This document shows, piece after piece, positions 41,739-50,833 of a DNA stretch of 64,000 nt. This DNA comes from Massilia alkalitolerans DSM 17462. GTDB lineage: Bacteria; Pseudomonadota; Gammaproteobacteria; Burkholderiales; Burkholderiaceae_D. The translations under genes and the position numbers were made by a program. The stretch spans positions 1-64,000 of the forward strand of contig NZ_ATYR01000030.1 in the NCBI RefSeq assembly GCF_000427785.1, written 5' to 3'. Below the pieces are notes generated by a model. The model saw only the letters and a program-made list of their open reading frames with translations. It was not told where the DNA came from and did no database searches. How positions within the stretch are numbered: the first letter of the stretch is position 1; the number at the start of each line of letters is the position of its first letter.

Positions 41739-42515
41739 TCACTTGAGCCAGATCAAGCTGGCCTGGCGGCCCGTGACGTGATCACGGCGGTAGGAATAAA
41801 AACGCTCCGGCGCACTGAAGGTACACATGCCCCCGCCATGGACGCGGGTCACGCCATCGAGCGCCAGCATCAGGCGCGCCAGCGTGAACATGTCGGCCAA
41901 AAATTTTACCGGTTGGTCAAATTTCGGCTTGAACGCGGCCAGGGTGGCCTCGCCCGGCATGGCGGCCAGGAAGGCGTCGCGCACATCCTCGCCCACCTCG
42001 AACGCCTGCGGGCCGATCGCCGGCCCCATCCAGGCGGTGATCTCGCCGGCGTCCAGGGCGCGCATCGCCCGCACTGTCTCGCCCAGCACGCCGCCGGCCA
42101 AGCCGCGCCAGCCGGCGTGGGCCGCGCCGACCACCTTGCCCTCGAGGTCGGCGAACAGCACCGGCAGGCAGTCGGCGGTGAGAATCGCGCACACCACGCC
42201 CGGCTCGGCCGTCACGCTGGCGTCGCCGGTACGCACCGGCTGGCCTGGTCCCACCGTGCAGGCGTCGACCACGTCGGCGCCATGCACCTGGGCGATCCAG
42301 GCCGGACGGCCCGGCAGCCAGGCCTGCAATCGCTCGCGGTTGCCGCGCACGGCCTCGGGATCGTCGCCGCAGTGCATGCCGAGGTTGAGGCCACCGCCGC
42401 CTTTGCCGTCGTCGTACGGGCCCTGGCTCACGCCGCCGTCACGGCTGGTGGCCAGTGCGCCGACGTTCCCGGGCAGGTCGGGCCAGTCCGGCCATACCAG
42501 AGCGCAGCGGTCCAT
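41739..42515 (-). CDS. pgeF: Peptidoglycan editing factor (multicopper-like)
   Basis: A 258-residue YfiH/PgeF family protein, which in E. coli removes wrongly placed residues (such as L-Ser) from peptidoglycan precursors. The conserved zinc or copper residues are in NLGMHCGDD, LTADCLPVLFAD and GAAHAGWRGLAGG. Its ATG at 42515 shares one base with the rluD stop (TGATG), so translation is coupled. A GTG at 42518 is another possible start. rluD-pgeF pairing is frequent in proteobacteria. Confidence 0.92.
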   Translation of the reverse strand: MDRCALVWPDWPDLPGNVGALATSRDGGVSQGPYDDGKGGGGLNLGMHCGDDPEAVRGNRERLQAWLPGRPAWIAQVHGADVVDACTVGPGQPVRTGDASVTAEPGVVCAILTADCLPVLFADLEGKVVGAAHAGWRGLAGGVLGETVRAMRALDAGEITAWMGPAIGPQAFEVGEDVRDAFLAAMPGEATLAAFKPKFDQPVKFLADMFTLARLMLALDGVTRVHGGGMCTFSAPERFYSYRRDHVTGRQASLIWLK

Positions 42516-43522
42516 CACTCCTCGCTGTCCTCGTCACCTGGCTCTTCGATCCCGGCCCTGGCGATCAGCTCGGCAAAGTCGGCGGCCAGCGGCACGGTCC
42601 ATTCGCAGGGTGCGCCCGTGCCCGGATGCACCAGGCCGAGGCGGCGCGCCTGCAGGGCCTGGCGGTGGAACACCGGCACCAGGTGCTGCTTGCCGTAGAC
42701 GGCGTCGCCCACCAGCGCGAAGCCCAGGTGCTGCATGTGGACGCGGATCTGGTGGGTGCGGCCGGTCTCCAGGCTGCAGCGCACCAGGCTCACCGGGCGG
42801 CGGTCGAGGTTGCCTTCGGCGACGCGCTTGAAATGGGTGATGGCGGGCTTGCCGAACATGCCCGTCGACACCGCCATCTTGACGCGGTCGCGCGGGTGGC
42901 GGCCCATCGAGGCATTGATCGTGCCGGACAGCTGCGGCGTGCCCCAGACCAGCGCGAAATACTCGCGCTTGACGGTGCGCGCCTGCAGCTGGCGCACCAG
43001 GTCGGTCTGCGCCGCCAGGGTCTTGCCGACCACCATCAGGCCGCTGGTGTCCTTGTCGAGACGGTGCACGATGCCCGCGCGCGGCACGCCCACCAGTTGC
43101 GGGCAATGGTGCAGCAAACCGTTGAGCAAGGTGCCCGACCAGTTGCCGGCGCCCGGGTGGACCACGAGTCCGGCCGGCTTGTTGATGACGATGATGTCCT
43201 CGTCCTCGTGGACGATGGAAAGCTGCATGGGCTCGGGCGCGAAGGCCGTGTCTTCGGGCGCCGCCTGCGGTTCGATAAGCACGGTTTCGTCGCCGTAGGC
43301 GGTGTCCTTGCCGCGCGCCGGCTTGCCGTCGACCTTGACGAAGCCGCCTTCGAACCAGAGCTGCAGGCGGCTGCGCGAGAACTGGGGCACCAGGCCGGCG
43401 ATGACCTTGTCGAGGCGTTGGCCGCAGACCTCGGGCGTGAGCTGCAGGGTGATCGGAGAGAGGTCCGGACCGGCGGGGAGTTCGAACCCGATCTCATCGT
43501 CGAGGTCAGAGTCTACAGGCAT
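42515..43522 (-). CDS. rluD: 23S rRNA pseudouridine synthase RluD
   Basis: A 335-residue enzyme that makes pseudouridines 1911, 1915 and 1917 in helix 69 of 23S rRNA. An S4 RNA-binding domain (about 25-90) has GQRLDKVIAGLVPQFSRSRLQ. The catalytic motif is GIVHRLDKDTSGLMVV with the nucleophilic Asp. An acidic N-terminus (DSDLDDEIG) is typical of betaproteobacterial members. The frame extends to 43681, but starting at 43522 avoids the divergent bamD promoter and gives normal length (E. coli 326). Confidence 0.94.
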   Translation of the reverse strand: MPVDSDLDDEIGFELPAGPDLSPITLQLTPEVCGQRLDKVIAGLVPQFSRSRLQLWFEGGFVKVDGKPARGKDTAYGDETVLIEPQAAPEDTAFAPEPMQLSIVHEDEDIIVINKPAGLVVHPGAGNWSGTLLNGLLHHCPQLVGVPRAGIVHRLDKDTSGLMVVGKTLAAQTDLVRQLQARTVKREYFALVWGTPQLSGTINASMGRHPRDRVKMAVSTGMFGKPAITHFKRVAEGNLDRRPVSLVRCSLETGRTHQIRVHMQHLGFALVGDAVYGKQHLVPVFHRQALQARRLGLVHPGTGAPCEWTVPLAADFAELIARAGIEEPGDEDSEE

Positions 43523-43570
43523 TTCCGCCGAATTCGGCGCAGGAGTTAATATCACGTGAGTCCCATCGGC

Positions 43571-43576
43571 TATAAT
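43571..43576 (+). promoter_or_regulatory. Probable -10 box of bamD
   Basis: A perfect TATAAT lies 44 bp before the bamD start. The -35 region is poor at 17 bp. Confidence 0.5.
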
Positions 43577-43619
43577 CAGCCGTTCGTTGAATCTAGGTAA
43601 AACTTTCTTGCAAAGAGCT

Positions 43620-44456
43620 ATGCAAAAAAAATTGTCTGTGCTGGTCGTCGCTTTCGCCCTCAGTCTGTCCGCTTGCAACATCTTGCCGAAGGCGGATGAC
43701 GCCAGTAAAAATTGGACAGCGGAGAAATTATACGCTGAGGCACGCGATGAGATGAACGGCGGCCACTACGAAGCGGCAATCAAGCTGTTCCAGCAGCTCG
43801 AATCGAACTACCCCTTCGGCACCTATGCTGCGCAAGCGCAGATGGAAATTGCTTACGCCCATTACAAGGCGGGTGACCAGGCCGAGGCGCTGGCGGCGGT
43901 CGAGCGCTTCATCAAGCTGCACCCGAACCACGCCCAGGTCGACTATATGTATTACCTGCGCGGCCTGATCAACTTCAACGACCAGATCGGCTTCCTGAGC
44001 TTCATCTACGAGCAGGACCCGACCGAGCGCGACCCGAAGGCCACCCGCGAAGCCTTTGCCGCCTTCAAGGCCCTGGTCGACAAGTTCCCGAACAGTAAAT
44101 ACCGCGACGATTCGATCGCGCGCATGAACTACCTGGTCAACGCCATGGCCCAGTACGAAGTGCACGTGGCGAACTACTACTACCGCCGCGGCGCCTTCCT
44201 GGCCGCGCTCAACCGCGCCCAGCTGGCCGTGCAGGAATACAGCGACGCGCCGGCGCGCGAGGAAGCCCTGTTCCTCATGATGCGCTCCTACGACAAGCTC
44301 GGCATGCCGGTGCTGCGCGACGACACGCAGCGCGTGCTGGTGCTGAACTATCCGAACAGCCGCTTCCTGAACCCGAACGCCGCGGGCGACGCGCCGTGGT
44401 GGCGCTTCTGGTCGAAATCGGGTCCGAAGGCTTCGCCGAAGGACGCGGTACAGTAA
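43620..44456 (+). CDS. bamD: Outer membrane assembly lipoprotein BamD
   Basis: A 278-residue lipoprotein of the BAM complex, which folds beta-barrel proteins into the outer membrane. Lipobox SLSAC gives Cys19. Five TPR-like repeats follow (about 30-250), with WTAEKLYAEARDEMNGGHYEAA, FQQLESNYPFGTYAAQAQMEIAYAHYKAGD and KFPNSKYRDDSIARMNYL. The start at 43620 follows AAAGAG; the frame is open to 43587. It is divergent from rluD, the common proteobacterial arrangement. Confidence 0.96.
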   Translation: MQKKLSVLVVAFALSLSACNILPKADDASKNWTAEKLYAEARDEMNGGHYEAAIKLFQQLESNYPFGTYAAQAQMEIAYAHYKAGDQAEALAAVERFIKLHPNHAQVDYMYYLRGLINFNDQIGFLSFIYEQDPTERDPKATREAFAAFKALVDKFPNSKYRDDSIARMNYLVNAMAQYEVHVANYYYRRGAFLAALNRAQLAVQEYSDAPAREEALFLMMRSYDKLGMPVLRDDTQRVLVLNYPNSRFLNPNAAGDAPWWRFWSKSGPKASPKDAVQ

Positions 44457-44463
44457 GCAGGCC

Positions 44464-44492
44464 GGGCGCGGCTGGGCGATCCGGCCGCGCCC
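44464..44492. terminator. GC-rich hairpin between convergent bamD and yaaA
   Basis: GGGCGCGGC (44464-44472) pairs with GCCGCGCCC (44484-44492). There is no T tract, so the effect on transcription is uncertain, but its place between convergent genes fits. Confidence 0.4.
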
Positions 44493-44499
44493 AGCCCCT

Positions 44500-45270
44500 T
44501 CATGCCGCCTGTCGGCGGCGGAACACCCAGCTGGTCTCGCTAGAAGCCAACGCGTCGAAGGCATAGCCGTCGACGTCGAAGTCCTTGAGCTGCTGCGGGT
44601 CACGGATGCCGTGCTCGGCCGCATAGCGCGCCATCAGCCCGCGGGCGCGCTTGGCGAAGAACGAGATGATCTTGTACTTGCCGTTCTTCCAGTCCTCGAA
44701 CACCGGCGTAATGATCGGCGCCTCCAGGAGCTTGGGCTTGACCGACTTGAAGTATTCTTCCGACGCCAGGTTGACCAGGGCTCCCGCCTTGATTTGCGCC
44801 AGCTGGGCGTTGAGCGCCTGCGTCACGCGCTCGCCCCAGAAGGCGTAGAGATTGCCGCCGCGCGGATTCTTCAGGCGCGTACCCATTTCCAGGCGATACG
44901 GATGCATGCGGTCCAGCGGACGCAGCAGGCCATACAGGCCCGACAGGATGCGCAGGTGGCGCTGGGCGTAGGTGATCGCCGCAGGTGGGAGCGTGCGCGC
45001 GTCCAGCCCCGCATAGACGTCGCCGTTGAAGGACATGATGGCCTGGCGCGCATCCAGGTGGTCTTCGCTCCAGTGCGCGTAACGCGACACGTTGAGCATG
45101 GCCAGGCTGTCGGACAGGTCCATCAGCTCGGCGACCTGGCCGGGCGAATAGCTGCGCAGCACCTCGATCAGTTCGGCGGCGTGCGGGATGAAATCCGGGG
45201 TGGTGGCTTCCTTGGTGGTGCTTGGGGATTCGAGGTCGAGGGATTTGGCGGGCGACAGGACAATCAGCAT
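44500..45270 (-). CDS. yaaA: Peroxide stress protein YaaA
   Basis: A 256-residue DUF328 protein. E. coli YaaA limits free iron during hydrogen peroxide stress and binds DNA. The family motif is near the N-terminus (MLIVLSPAKSLDLESP) with YAGLDARTL, LSGLYGLLRPLDRMHPYRLEM and NLASEEYFKSV later. Length matches the family (258). It is divergent from a PIN-domain gene and convergent with bamD. Confidence 0.94.
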   Translation of the reverse strand: MLIVLSPAKSLDLESPSTTKEATTPDFIPHAAELIEVLRSYSPGQVAELMDLSDSLAMLNVSRYAHWSEDHLDARQAIMSFNGDVYAGLDARTLPPAAITYAQRHLRILSGLYGLLRPLDRMHPYRLEMGTRLKNPRGGNLYAFWGERVTQALNAQLAQIKAGALVNLASEEYFKSVKPKLLEAPIITPVFEDWKNGKYKIISFFAKRARGLMARYAAEHGIRDPQQLKDFDVDGYAFDALASSETSWVFRRRQAA

Positions 45271-45304
45271 CGGTTCAAACTGCTTTACTAGAAAAATTTC
45301 CTAC

Positions 45305-45772
45305 ATGATACCTGCTTTGCCCACGACCTCAGTGAAACCCATCGTCATCGACACCAACGTCTGCCTCGACCTGTTCGTGTTCTGCGACCCGCGCTTTGTC
45401 CCGCTGCTGGCGGCGCTCGAGTCGGGCGAGCTGATTGCCGTGACGCGTGCCGACTGCCGCGACGAATATCGCGCCGTCCTGAACTACCCGCACCTGCCGC
45501 TCGACGACAGCAGCCGTGCCCAGGCGGCAGAGCGCTTCGACGCCCTGCTGCGCGTGGTGGCGCCCGACGCCAGGCACGTGCGCCTGCCGGTCTGCACCGA
45601 CCGCGACGACCAGAAATTCCTGGAGATCGCCCGCGACGCCGAGGCCGAGGTGCTGGTCACCAAGGACAAGGCCCTGCTCAAGCTGGGCCGCCGCACCGCG
45701 CGCGAAGGCCTGTTCAAGATCATGCAGCCCGAGGCCTGGCTCAAGGCCCGGCAGGCCAGCACGCTAGAATGA
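45305..45772 (+). CDS. PIN-domain protein (COG1569-type putative toxin)
   Basis: A 155-residue PIN-fold predicted ribonuclease. Acidic residues expected at the active site are in VIDTNVCLDLFVF, RADCRDEYRAVL and CTDRDDQKFLEIA, followed by LVTKDKALL. The family is annotated as a toxin component of toxin-antitoxin systems, but no antitoxin gene adjoins it here. The ATG at 45305 gives the usual N-terminus and lacks a clear Shine-Dalgarno. It lies 25 bases before the aminotransferase gene and may be co-transcribed. A housekeeping RNase is an alternative. Confidence 0.82.
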   Translation: MIPALPTTSVKPIVIDTNVCLDLFVFCDPRFVPLLAALESGELIAVTRADCRDEYRAVLNYPHLPLDDSSRAQAAERFDALLRVVAPDARHVRLPVCTDRDDQKFLEIARDAEAEVLVTKDKALLKLGRRTAREGLFKIMQPEAWLKARQASTLE

Positions 45773-45797
45773 CAGCATCGCCATCTTCTACGCCATC

Positions 45798-46955
45798 ATG
45801 AGCACTCCCGCATTGCCGACCCGCCTGCCCGCCGTGGGCACCACCGTCTTCACCCAGATGTCGCAGCTCGCCCTCGAACACGGCGCCGTCAACCTGGGCC
45901 AGGGCTTCCCCGACTTCGGCTGCGACCCGAAGCTCCTCGACCTCGTGAACGGGGCCATGCGCGCGGGCCACAACCAGTACGCGCCGATGACCGGCATCCC
46001 GGCCTTGCGCGCGGCGATCGCCGCCAAGCTCGAGCGCCTGTACGGCCGCCGCTACGACGAGCTTAGTGAAATCACGGTCACCAACGGCGCCTCGCAGGCG
46101 ATCCAGTCGGCCATCCTGTGCAGCGTGCATCCGGGCGACGAAGTGATCGTCATCGAGCCGGCCTACGACTGCTACCTGCCCGCCATCGCGCTCGCCGGCG
46201 GCGGCGCCGTGCCGGTGGCCATGCGCCTGGACAGCGCGGGCTACAGCGTGCCCTGGGACCTGCTGGCCGCCGCGGTCACGCCGCGCACCCGCATGATCGT
46301 CGTGAACTCGCCGCACAACCCGACCGCCTCGATCCTGCGCGCCGCCGACCTAGAGGCGCTGGCCGCCATCGTGGCCGGCACCGAGATCCTGGTGCTGTCC
46401 GACGAGGTGTACGAGCACATGGTCTACGACGGCGAGGAACATGCCTCGGTGTCGCGTCACCCGGTGCTGGCCGAACGCGCCTTCGTGGTCTCGAGCTTCG
46501 GAAAGACCTATCACGTCACGGGCTGGAAGGTGGGCTACGTGGCCGCCCCGGCCTCGCTCATGCGCGAGTTCCGCAAGGTCCACCAGTACAATGTGTTCAG
46601 CGTGAACACGCCGATGCAGCACGGGATCGCCGCCTACATGGAGGATCCGGCGCCCTACCTGGAGCTGCCCGGCTTCTACCAGCACAAGCGCGACCTGTTC
46701 CGCGCCGGCCTGGCCGGCTCGCGCTTCGAGCTGCTGGAATCAAGCGGCACCTATTTCCAGTGCGTGCGCTACGGCGCGATATCAGACCTGCCGGAGGCGG
46801 AATTCGCCAGGTGGCTGACGGTGGAGGCGAAGGTGGCGGCGATTCCGGTGTCGGCCTTCTACAGCCGGCCGACCGAATCGGGGATCGTGCGTTTCTGCTT
46901 CGCGAAGAAGGATGAGACCTTGATGAAGGCCCTCGAGACCCTGAGCCGCCTGTGA
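45798..46955 (+). CDS. PLP-dependent aminotransferase (methionine/kynurenine type)
   Basis: A 385-residue fold-type I aminotransferase. The PLP-binding Lys is K236 in SSFGKTYHVTGWKVGY. Other conserved parts are NLGQGFPDFGCDP, NQYAPMTGIPALRAAIA, VNSPHNPTASILRAADLEAL and SDEVYEHMVYDG. The sequence resembles E. coli YbdL (methionine aminotransferase) and kynurenine aminotransferases. It likely works in methionine salvage or aromatic amino acid metabolism. It follows the PIN gene closely. A palindromic repeat begins just after its stop. Confidence 0.9.
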   Translation: MSTPALPTRLPAVGTTVFTQMSQLALEHGAVNLGQGFPDFGCDPKLLDLVNGAMRAGHNQYAPMTGIPALRAAIAAKLERLYGRRYDELSEITVTNGASQAIQSAILCSVHPGDEVIVIEPAYDCYLPAIALAGGGAVPVAMRLDSAGYSVPWDLLAAAVTPRTRMIVVNSPHNPTASILRAADLEALAAIVAGTEILVLSDEVYEHMVYDGEEHASVSRHPVLAERAFVVSSFGKTYHVTGWKVGYVAAPASLMREFRKVHQYNVFSVNTPMQHGIAAYMEDPAPYLELPGFYQHKRDLFRAGLAGSRFELLESSGTYFQCVRYGAISDLPEAEFARWLTVEAKVAAIPVSAFYSRPTESGIVRFCFAKKDETLMKALETLSRL

Positions 46956-46958
46956 CCC

Positions 46959-47068
46959 GTAGGGTGGGCGGGTTTCCCGCCCACGCGGTGATAGTTACCT
47001 CTAGATCAGATGAATCGGTAGATAGGCTGCGGTTGAACGCGTGGGCGGCAAAGCCGCACACCCTACCA
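46959..47068. repeat. GTAGGGTGGGC-family repeat, paired arms, copy 2
   Basis: The left arm is GTAGGGTGGGCGGG, TTT and CCCGCCCACGCGG. The right arm runs GTTGAACGCGTGGGCGGC to CACACCCTAC. The arms are inverted relative to each other with about 45 bp between them, so the unit is a mobile-looking inverted-repeat element. It separates the aminotransferase gene from mshN. Confidence 0.75.
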
Positions 47069-47076
47069 AAGCAAGC

Positions 47077-48147
47077 CTAGCGGCCCAGCTGCTTCAGCTT
47101 GCGCTCCACGAACCCCTGCAGCTCACCCGACAAGGTCCCGCTGTCGAGCGCCTTCTGGAACGCCCCTGTCGCTTCCAGGTTGCGCTTCTCGGCCTGCAGC
47201 GAGATGCCCAGGCCCATCCACCACACCCCGTTCTGCGGCGCCGTGCGCAAGGCAGCCCCATAGTGTTCGGCCGCCTCGCGCTGGCGTCCTTCGCGCGCCA
47301 GCGCGCCGGCGAGAAACGCGTGGTAGTCGCCGTTGCCCGCCGCATGCGGCAGGCTGCGCATCAGGGTCTCGATGCCGGAGCCGCCGCGCTCGATCTGCAG
47401 GCGCGCCAGCAGCATCGCCATCGCCGGCTGGGCCGGGTCGAGCGCGAGCCCGGCCTGCAGCTGGCGCATGGCCTCATCAAGCCGTTTGGCCTCGACCAGC
47501 AGGCCCACCAGGGTCTGGCGTGCGGGCTCGTGGCGCGGGTCCACCTTCAGGGCCGCCTGCAGGCCGGCGATGGCCTCGGTGACGCGCCCGTCCTCCAGGC
47601 TGGCCAGGGCGCGCCGGTAGGCATTCTCGGCGCGCTGCGCCGGCGTCTCTTCCCTGCCGCCCTTCGCGGGGGCGACGGGCTTCGCAGCCGCAGTTCGGGC
47701 AGGCTTGGCTGCGACCGGATGGGAAGGCTTGGCCGCAGCCTTGGCCGCCACGGGTGCGGCAGGCTTCGCTGCCGGTGCCGGCGCGTCTCGCGGCGCTGCC
47801 TCGGCCACGGGCGCAGCGGGGGCAGCCAGGTCCTGGCGCGGGGCTACCGGGACCTCGAAGGCCACGACCGGCACGACCGCGGCAGGCGCTGCCGGCTTGG
47901 GCACCGGTGCTGCGGCCGGAACCGCAAGCGCCAGCGGCGCCGGAGTCGCCTTCGGCCCAAGGAAGCGCCAGCCGGCAAAGCCGGCAGCCGTCACCACTGC
48001 CGCGACGCCGGCGGCGATGGCGACGCCGTTCAATGGCCAGCCGCGCTCGGGCGCCGGCACCGGGCGCACGTCGGACGGCAGCGGCGCCGCCCCCGGTTGT
48101 CCGGCGCGTGCGTCCAGGTCCTGCAGCATCCGGTTGATGAGACTCAT
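47077..48147 (-). CDS. mshN: MSHA biogenesis TPR protein MshN
   Basis: A 356-residue bitopic membrane protein. A short cytoplasmic start (MSLINRMLQDLDARAGQPG, the classical MshN/GspB-like beginning) precedes one membrane segment (about 42-60). A long Ala/Pro/Lys-rich linker (about 65-165) leads to a periplasmic TPR domain (about 170-345) with ENAYRRALASLEDGRVTEAI and AALKVDPRHEPARQTLVGLL. It likely couples the ATPase MshM to the cell envelope. Its start overlaps the mshM stop by four bases. It is the last gene of the pilus operon. Confidence 0.88.
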   Translation of the reverse strand: MSLINRMLQDLDARAGQPGAAPLPSDVRPVPAPERGWPLNGVAIAAGVAAVVTAAGFAGWRFLGPKATPAPLALAVPAAAPVPKPAAPAAVVPVVAFEVPVAPRQDLAAPAAPVAEAAPRDAPAPAAKPAAPVAAKAAAKPSHPVAAKPARTAAAKPVAPAKGGREETPAQRAENAYRRALASLEDGRVTEAIAGLQAALKVDPRHEPARQTLVGLLVEAKRLDEAMRQLQAGLALDPAQPAMAMLLARLQIERGGSGIETLMRSLPHAAGNGDYHAFLAGALAREGRQREAAEHYGAALRTAPQNGVWWMGLGISLQAEKRNLEATGAFQKALDSGTLSGELQGFVERKLKQLGR

Positions 48148-49034
48148 CGCGCGAACACCCATGCCAGGCCGGCGGCGGTCGAGAACACCGCGGCGCCGCC
48201 AAGCAGCCAGGTCCAGATGGTGCGCTGGACGCCGATCGTGTCGCGCGCCGCCGTCGCCACGTGGCTGCCCGCCACCTCGCGCTTGCCCTCGCCGTAGCTG
48301 AGCATCAAGGCCTTGTGGGCCATGATGTTCACCAGGCGCGGCACGCCGCCGCTGGCGCGGTACAGCCCGCGGATCGCCGCGCGCGAGAACAGGCGCGCGC
48401 CGGTAAAGCCGGCCACCCGCAGGCGGTGCGCCACGTAATAGTCCATGTCGTCGCGGCTGAGCGCGCCCAGATGGTAGTGGAAGGTGATGCGCTGGGCCAG
48501 CTGGCGGATCGATTCCAGTTCCAGCTTGCGGTTCAGTTCCGGCTGGCCGAACAGCACGATCTGCAGCAGCTTGCGCTTCTCGGTTTCCAGGTTGGTGAGC
48601 AGGCGCAGGGCTTCCAGGCTCTCCACCGGAATCGCCTGTGCCTCGTCCAAGCACAGCACCACGCGCAGGTCCTGGCCCGCGAGTTCGAGCAGGCGCAGGT
48701 TGATCGCCTTGAGCACCTGGTGCTGGTCGACATCGCGTGCGAGATCGAGTTCCAGCTCGTCGGCCAGGGCCAGCATCAGGGTGCGCGGCTCCAGGTAGGG
48801 GTTCGGGATGTAGGCGGTCACGAAGCCCTCGCCCAGCGTCGCCATGAACTTGCGGCACAGCAGGGTCTTCCCGGTGCCGACCTCGCCCGTGATCTTGATG
48901 AAGCCTTCGCCGCCACGCGCCGCTACCAAGAGCGTGTTCAGCGCTTCCTGCGAACGCGCGCTGCCGAAGAAGAAGCTGGTGTCCGGGGTGATCCCGAAGG
49001 GCGGCTCGCGCAGGCCGAAGTGGGCCGCGTACAT
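48144..49034 (-). CDS. mshM: ExeA/GspA-like AAA ATPase MshM
   Basis: A 296-residue membrane-bound AAA ATPase. Residues 1-20 are the family start (MYAAHFGLREPPFGITPD). Walker A is GEVGTGKTLLCRKF (about 50-63) and Walker B VVLCLDEAQAI (near 127). A single C-terminal transmembrane segment (about 272-292) ends the protein. In MSHA and Aeromonas-type systems this ATPase helps insert the secretin into the outer membrane. It overlaps mshN and mshL, in a coupled operon. Confidence 0.92.
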   Translation of the reverse strand: MYAAHFGLREPPFGITPDTSFFFGSARSQEALNTLLVAARGGEGFIKITGEVGTGKTLLCRKFMATLGEGFVTAYIPNPYLEPRTLMLALADELELDLARDVDQHQVLKAINLRLLELAGQDLRVVLCLDEAQAIPVESLEALRLLTNLETEKRKLLQIVLFGQPELNRKLELESIRQLAQRITFHYHLGALSRDDMDYYVAHRLRVAGFTGARLFSRAAIRGLYRASGGVPRLVNIMAHKALMLSYGEGKREVAGSHVATAARDTIGVQRTIWTWLLGGAAVFSTAAGLAWVFAR

Positions 49035-50833
49035 CAGCGGCGCTCCCGGGTGCGCGGATCCAGCGCCTCGATGCGGCGGCTCGCGTCCAGCAGGTCCTGG
49101 CTCCAGTCGTTGGCGCCGTCGACAATGGTGGGTTTGATCAGGACCACCAGCTCGCGCTTCTGGTTGACGCGGGTCTTGTTGCGAAACAGCGCGCCCAGCA
49201 CCGGTACCTTGCTCGCGCCCGGCAGCTGGTCGACGTCGCCGCTCGACACCTGGCGCATCAGGCCGCCGATCGCGACCACCTGCCCGCTCTGGCCGCGCAC
49301 GTAGCTGTCCAGCTCCGAGGTGGCCGAGGCCGCGAGCGGCAAGGTCAAGGTGCCGGCCGAACCGAGGTCGACGTTCTTGGTCACCGTGGAGACCTGGCTC
49401 ACCGAGGGATGCACGTGCAGCAGGATGTTGCCCTTGTCGTCGATCTGCGGCGTCACGTCCAGCACCACGCCCGAGAAGAAGGGCTGCAGGGTCACGCTCG
49501 GGGTATTGGTGGTGCCGTTGTCGGTGGTGTTGACGGTGTTGGTGACGCCGGTGACGAAGAACTCGTCGGTGCCGATCTTGAGCACCGCCTTCTGGTTGTT
49601 CATCGCCGCCACGCGCGGGCTGGACAGCACGTGCACCTGGCCTTGCGATTCCAGGAAGGAGATCAGGGCCGCGAAGTTATTGGTCTGGAAGGCGAAGCCG
49701 AACAGCGACCCGGCCGCGGTGGCCGCGTTCGACAGCGAGAAACCGGTGCTCGCCGCCAGGCCCTGGCCGTTGTTGATCACTGGCGGCTGGCCGCCGGTGT
49801 AGGGCAAGGGCGCCAGGTTGGCGCCCGGGGCGATCATGCCGCCCGAGACCCGGTTCGGGTGCGAGCTCCGGATCGAGGCGAACGAGGCCCAGTTGATGCC
49901 GCTCTGGAAGCTGTCGTTCAGCTCCACCTCGAGGATCTTGGCTTCCAGGATCACCTGGCGGTCCACCGCCAGCTGGGTGGCCTTGAGGTAGGCGTCGACG
50001 CTGCGCAGCTCTTCCGGCATGGCGCGGATCACCAGCACCCCCGACTGCGGGCTGATCACGACGCTGCGCCCGCCCTCCTTCGGCCCGACGATGGCTTCCA
50101 GCGCGGCCTTCAGCTCGCTCCAGAAATCGTTGTCCGAGGTCGTGCGGATGTCGGTGCTGTCGGTCTGTACGTTGCCGCCGCCGAGCGTGTTCTGGCCGCC
50201 GTCGTTGCCCTGGTTGTTGCCGGCGCCCCTGTTGTTGCGGCTGCCGGTGCCGTCCCGGCCGGCGTCGGCCACCGAGGTCGAGCTGACGCGCAGGTTCGAG
50301 GTGCCGCGGCGCTTGGCGGTCAGGTAGTTCACCTGGAACATCCGGGTCTGCATCGTCAGCGGACGGATCGTGATGCGGGTGCCGTCGATCTTGTAATCGT
50401 AGCCGTACATCTCGCGGATCGCTTCCAGGGTCTCGGCGATGGTCACGTCCTTCAGGTTGGCGCTGATGTTGCCCGAGACCTCGGGATGGACCAGCATGTT
50501 GTAGCGGGTTCCGGCCACGATCGAGCGGAAGAACTGCTGCGCCGGCACATTGTTGAACGCAACGTTGAAGCGCTCCTCCAGCGCGGCCCTAGCCTTGGGC
50601 AGCTGGCTGGCCAGCGCACTTGCCGGCGGCAGCAGCGCCGCGGCGACGGCATCGTCGACCGCGGGCGCGGCGGCGGGCCTGGCCTGGGCCTTGGCCATCT
50701 CCCTGCCGATCGCGTCATAGGTCTCGTTCTGCGAACTGGTCTGGCAGCCGGAGAGCAGCAGCGCGCCGGCGACGGCGGCGCTGGTCAAGGAGAGCTTGTT
50801 CATCATGGTCCGTGGCATCGAGCGATTCGTCAT
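49034..50833 (-). CDS. mshL: MSHA-type pilus secretin MshL
   Basis: A 599-residue outer-membrane lipoprotein secretin through which the pilus passes. Lipobox LLLSGC puts the lipidated Cys at 30 (counting from 50833). N-domains at about 80-260 (STN-like FNVAFNNVPAQQFFRSIV) precede the C-terminal secretin domain with VHVLSSPRVAAMNNQKAVLKIG and VPVLGALFRNK. A Gly/Asn-rich insertion lies near 195-225. The start could be 50833 (overlapping the mshK stop) or the ATG at 50806, which gives a tighter signal peptide. Confidence 0.93.
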   Translation of the reverse strand: MTNRSMPRTMMNKLSLTSAAVAGALLLSGCQTSSQNETYDAIGREMAKAQARPAAAPAVDDAVAAALLPPASALASQLPKARAALEERFNVAFNNVPAQQFFRSIVAGTRYNMLVHPEVSGNISANLKDVTIAETLEAIREMYGYDYKIDGTRITIRPLTMQTRMFQVNYLTAKRRGTSNLRVSSTSVADAGRDGTGSRNNRGAGNNQGNDGGQNTLGGGNVQTDSTDIRTTSDNDFWSELKAALEAIVGPKEGGRSVVISPQSGVLVIRAMPEELRSVDAYLKATQLAVDRQVILEAKILEVELNDSFQSGINWASFASIRSSHPNRVSGGMIAPGANLAPLPYTGGQPPVINNGQGLAASTGFSLSNAATAAGSLFGFAFQTNNFAALISFLESQGQVHVLSSPRVAAMNNQKAVLKIGTDEFFVTGVTNTVNTTDNGTTNTPSVTLQPFFSGVVLDVTPQIDDKGNILLHVHPSVSQVSTVTKNVDLGSAGTLTLPLAASATSELDSYVRGQSGQVVAIGGLMRQVSSGDVDQLPGASKVPVLGALFRNKTRVNQKRELVVLIKPTIVDGANDWSQDLLDASRRIEALDPRTRERR

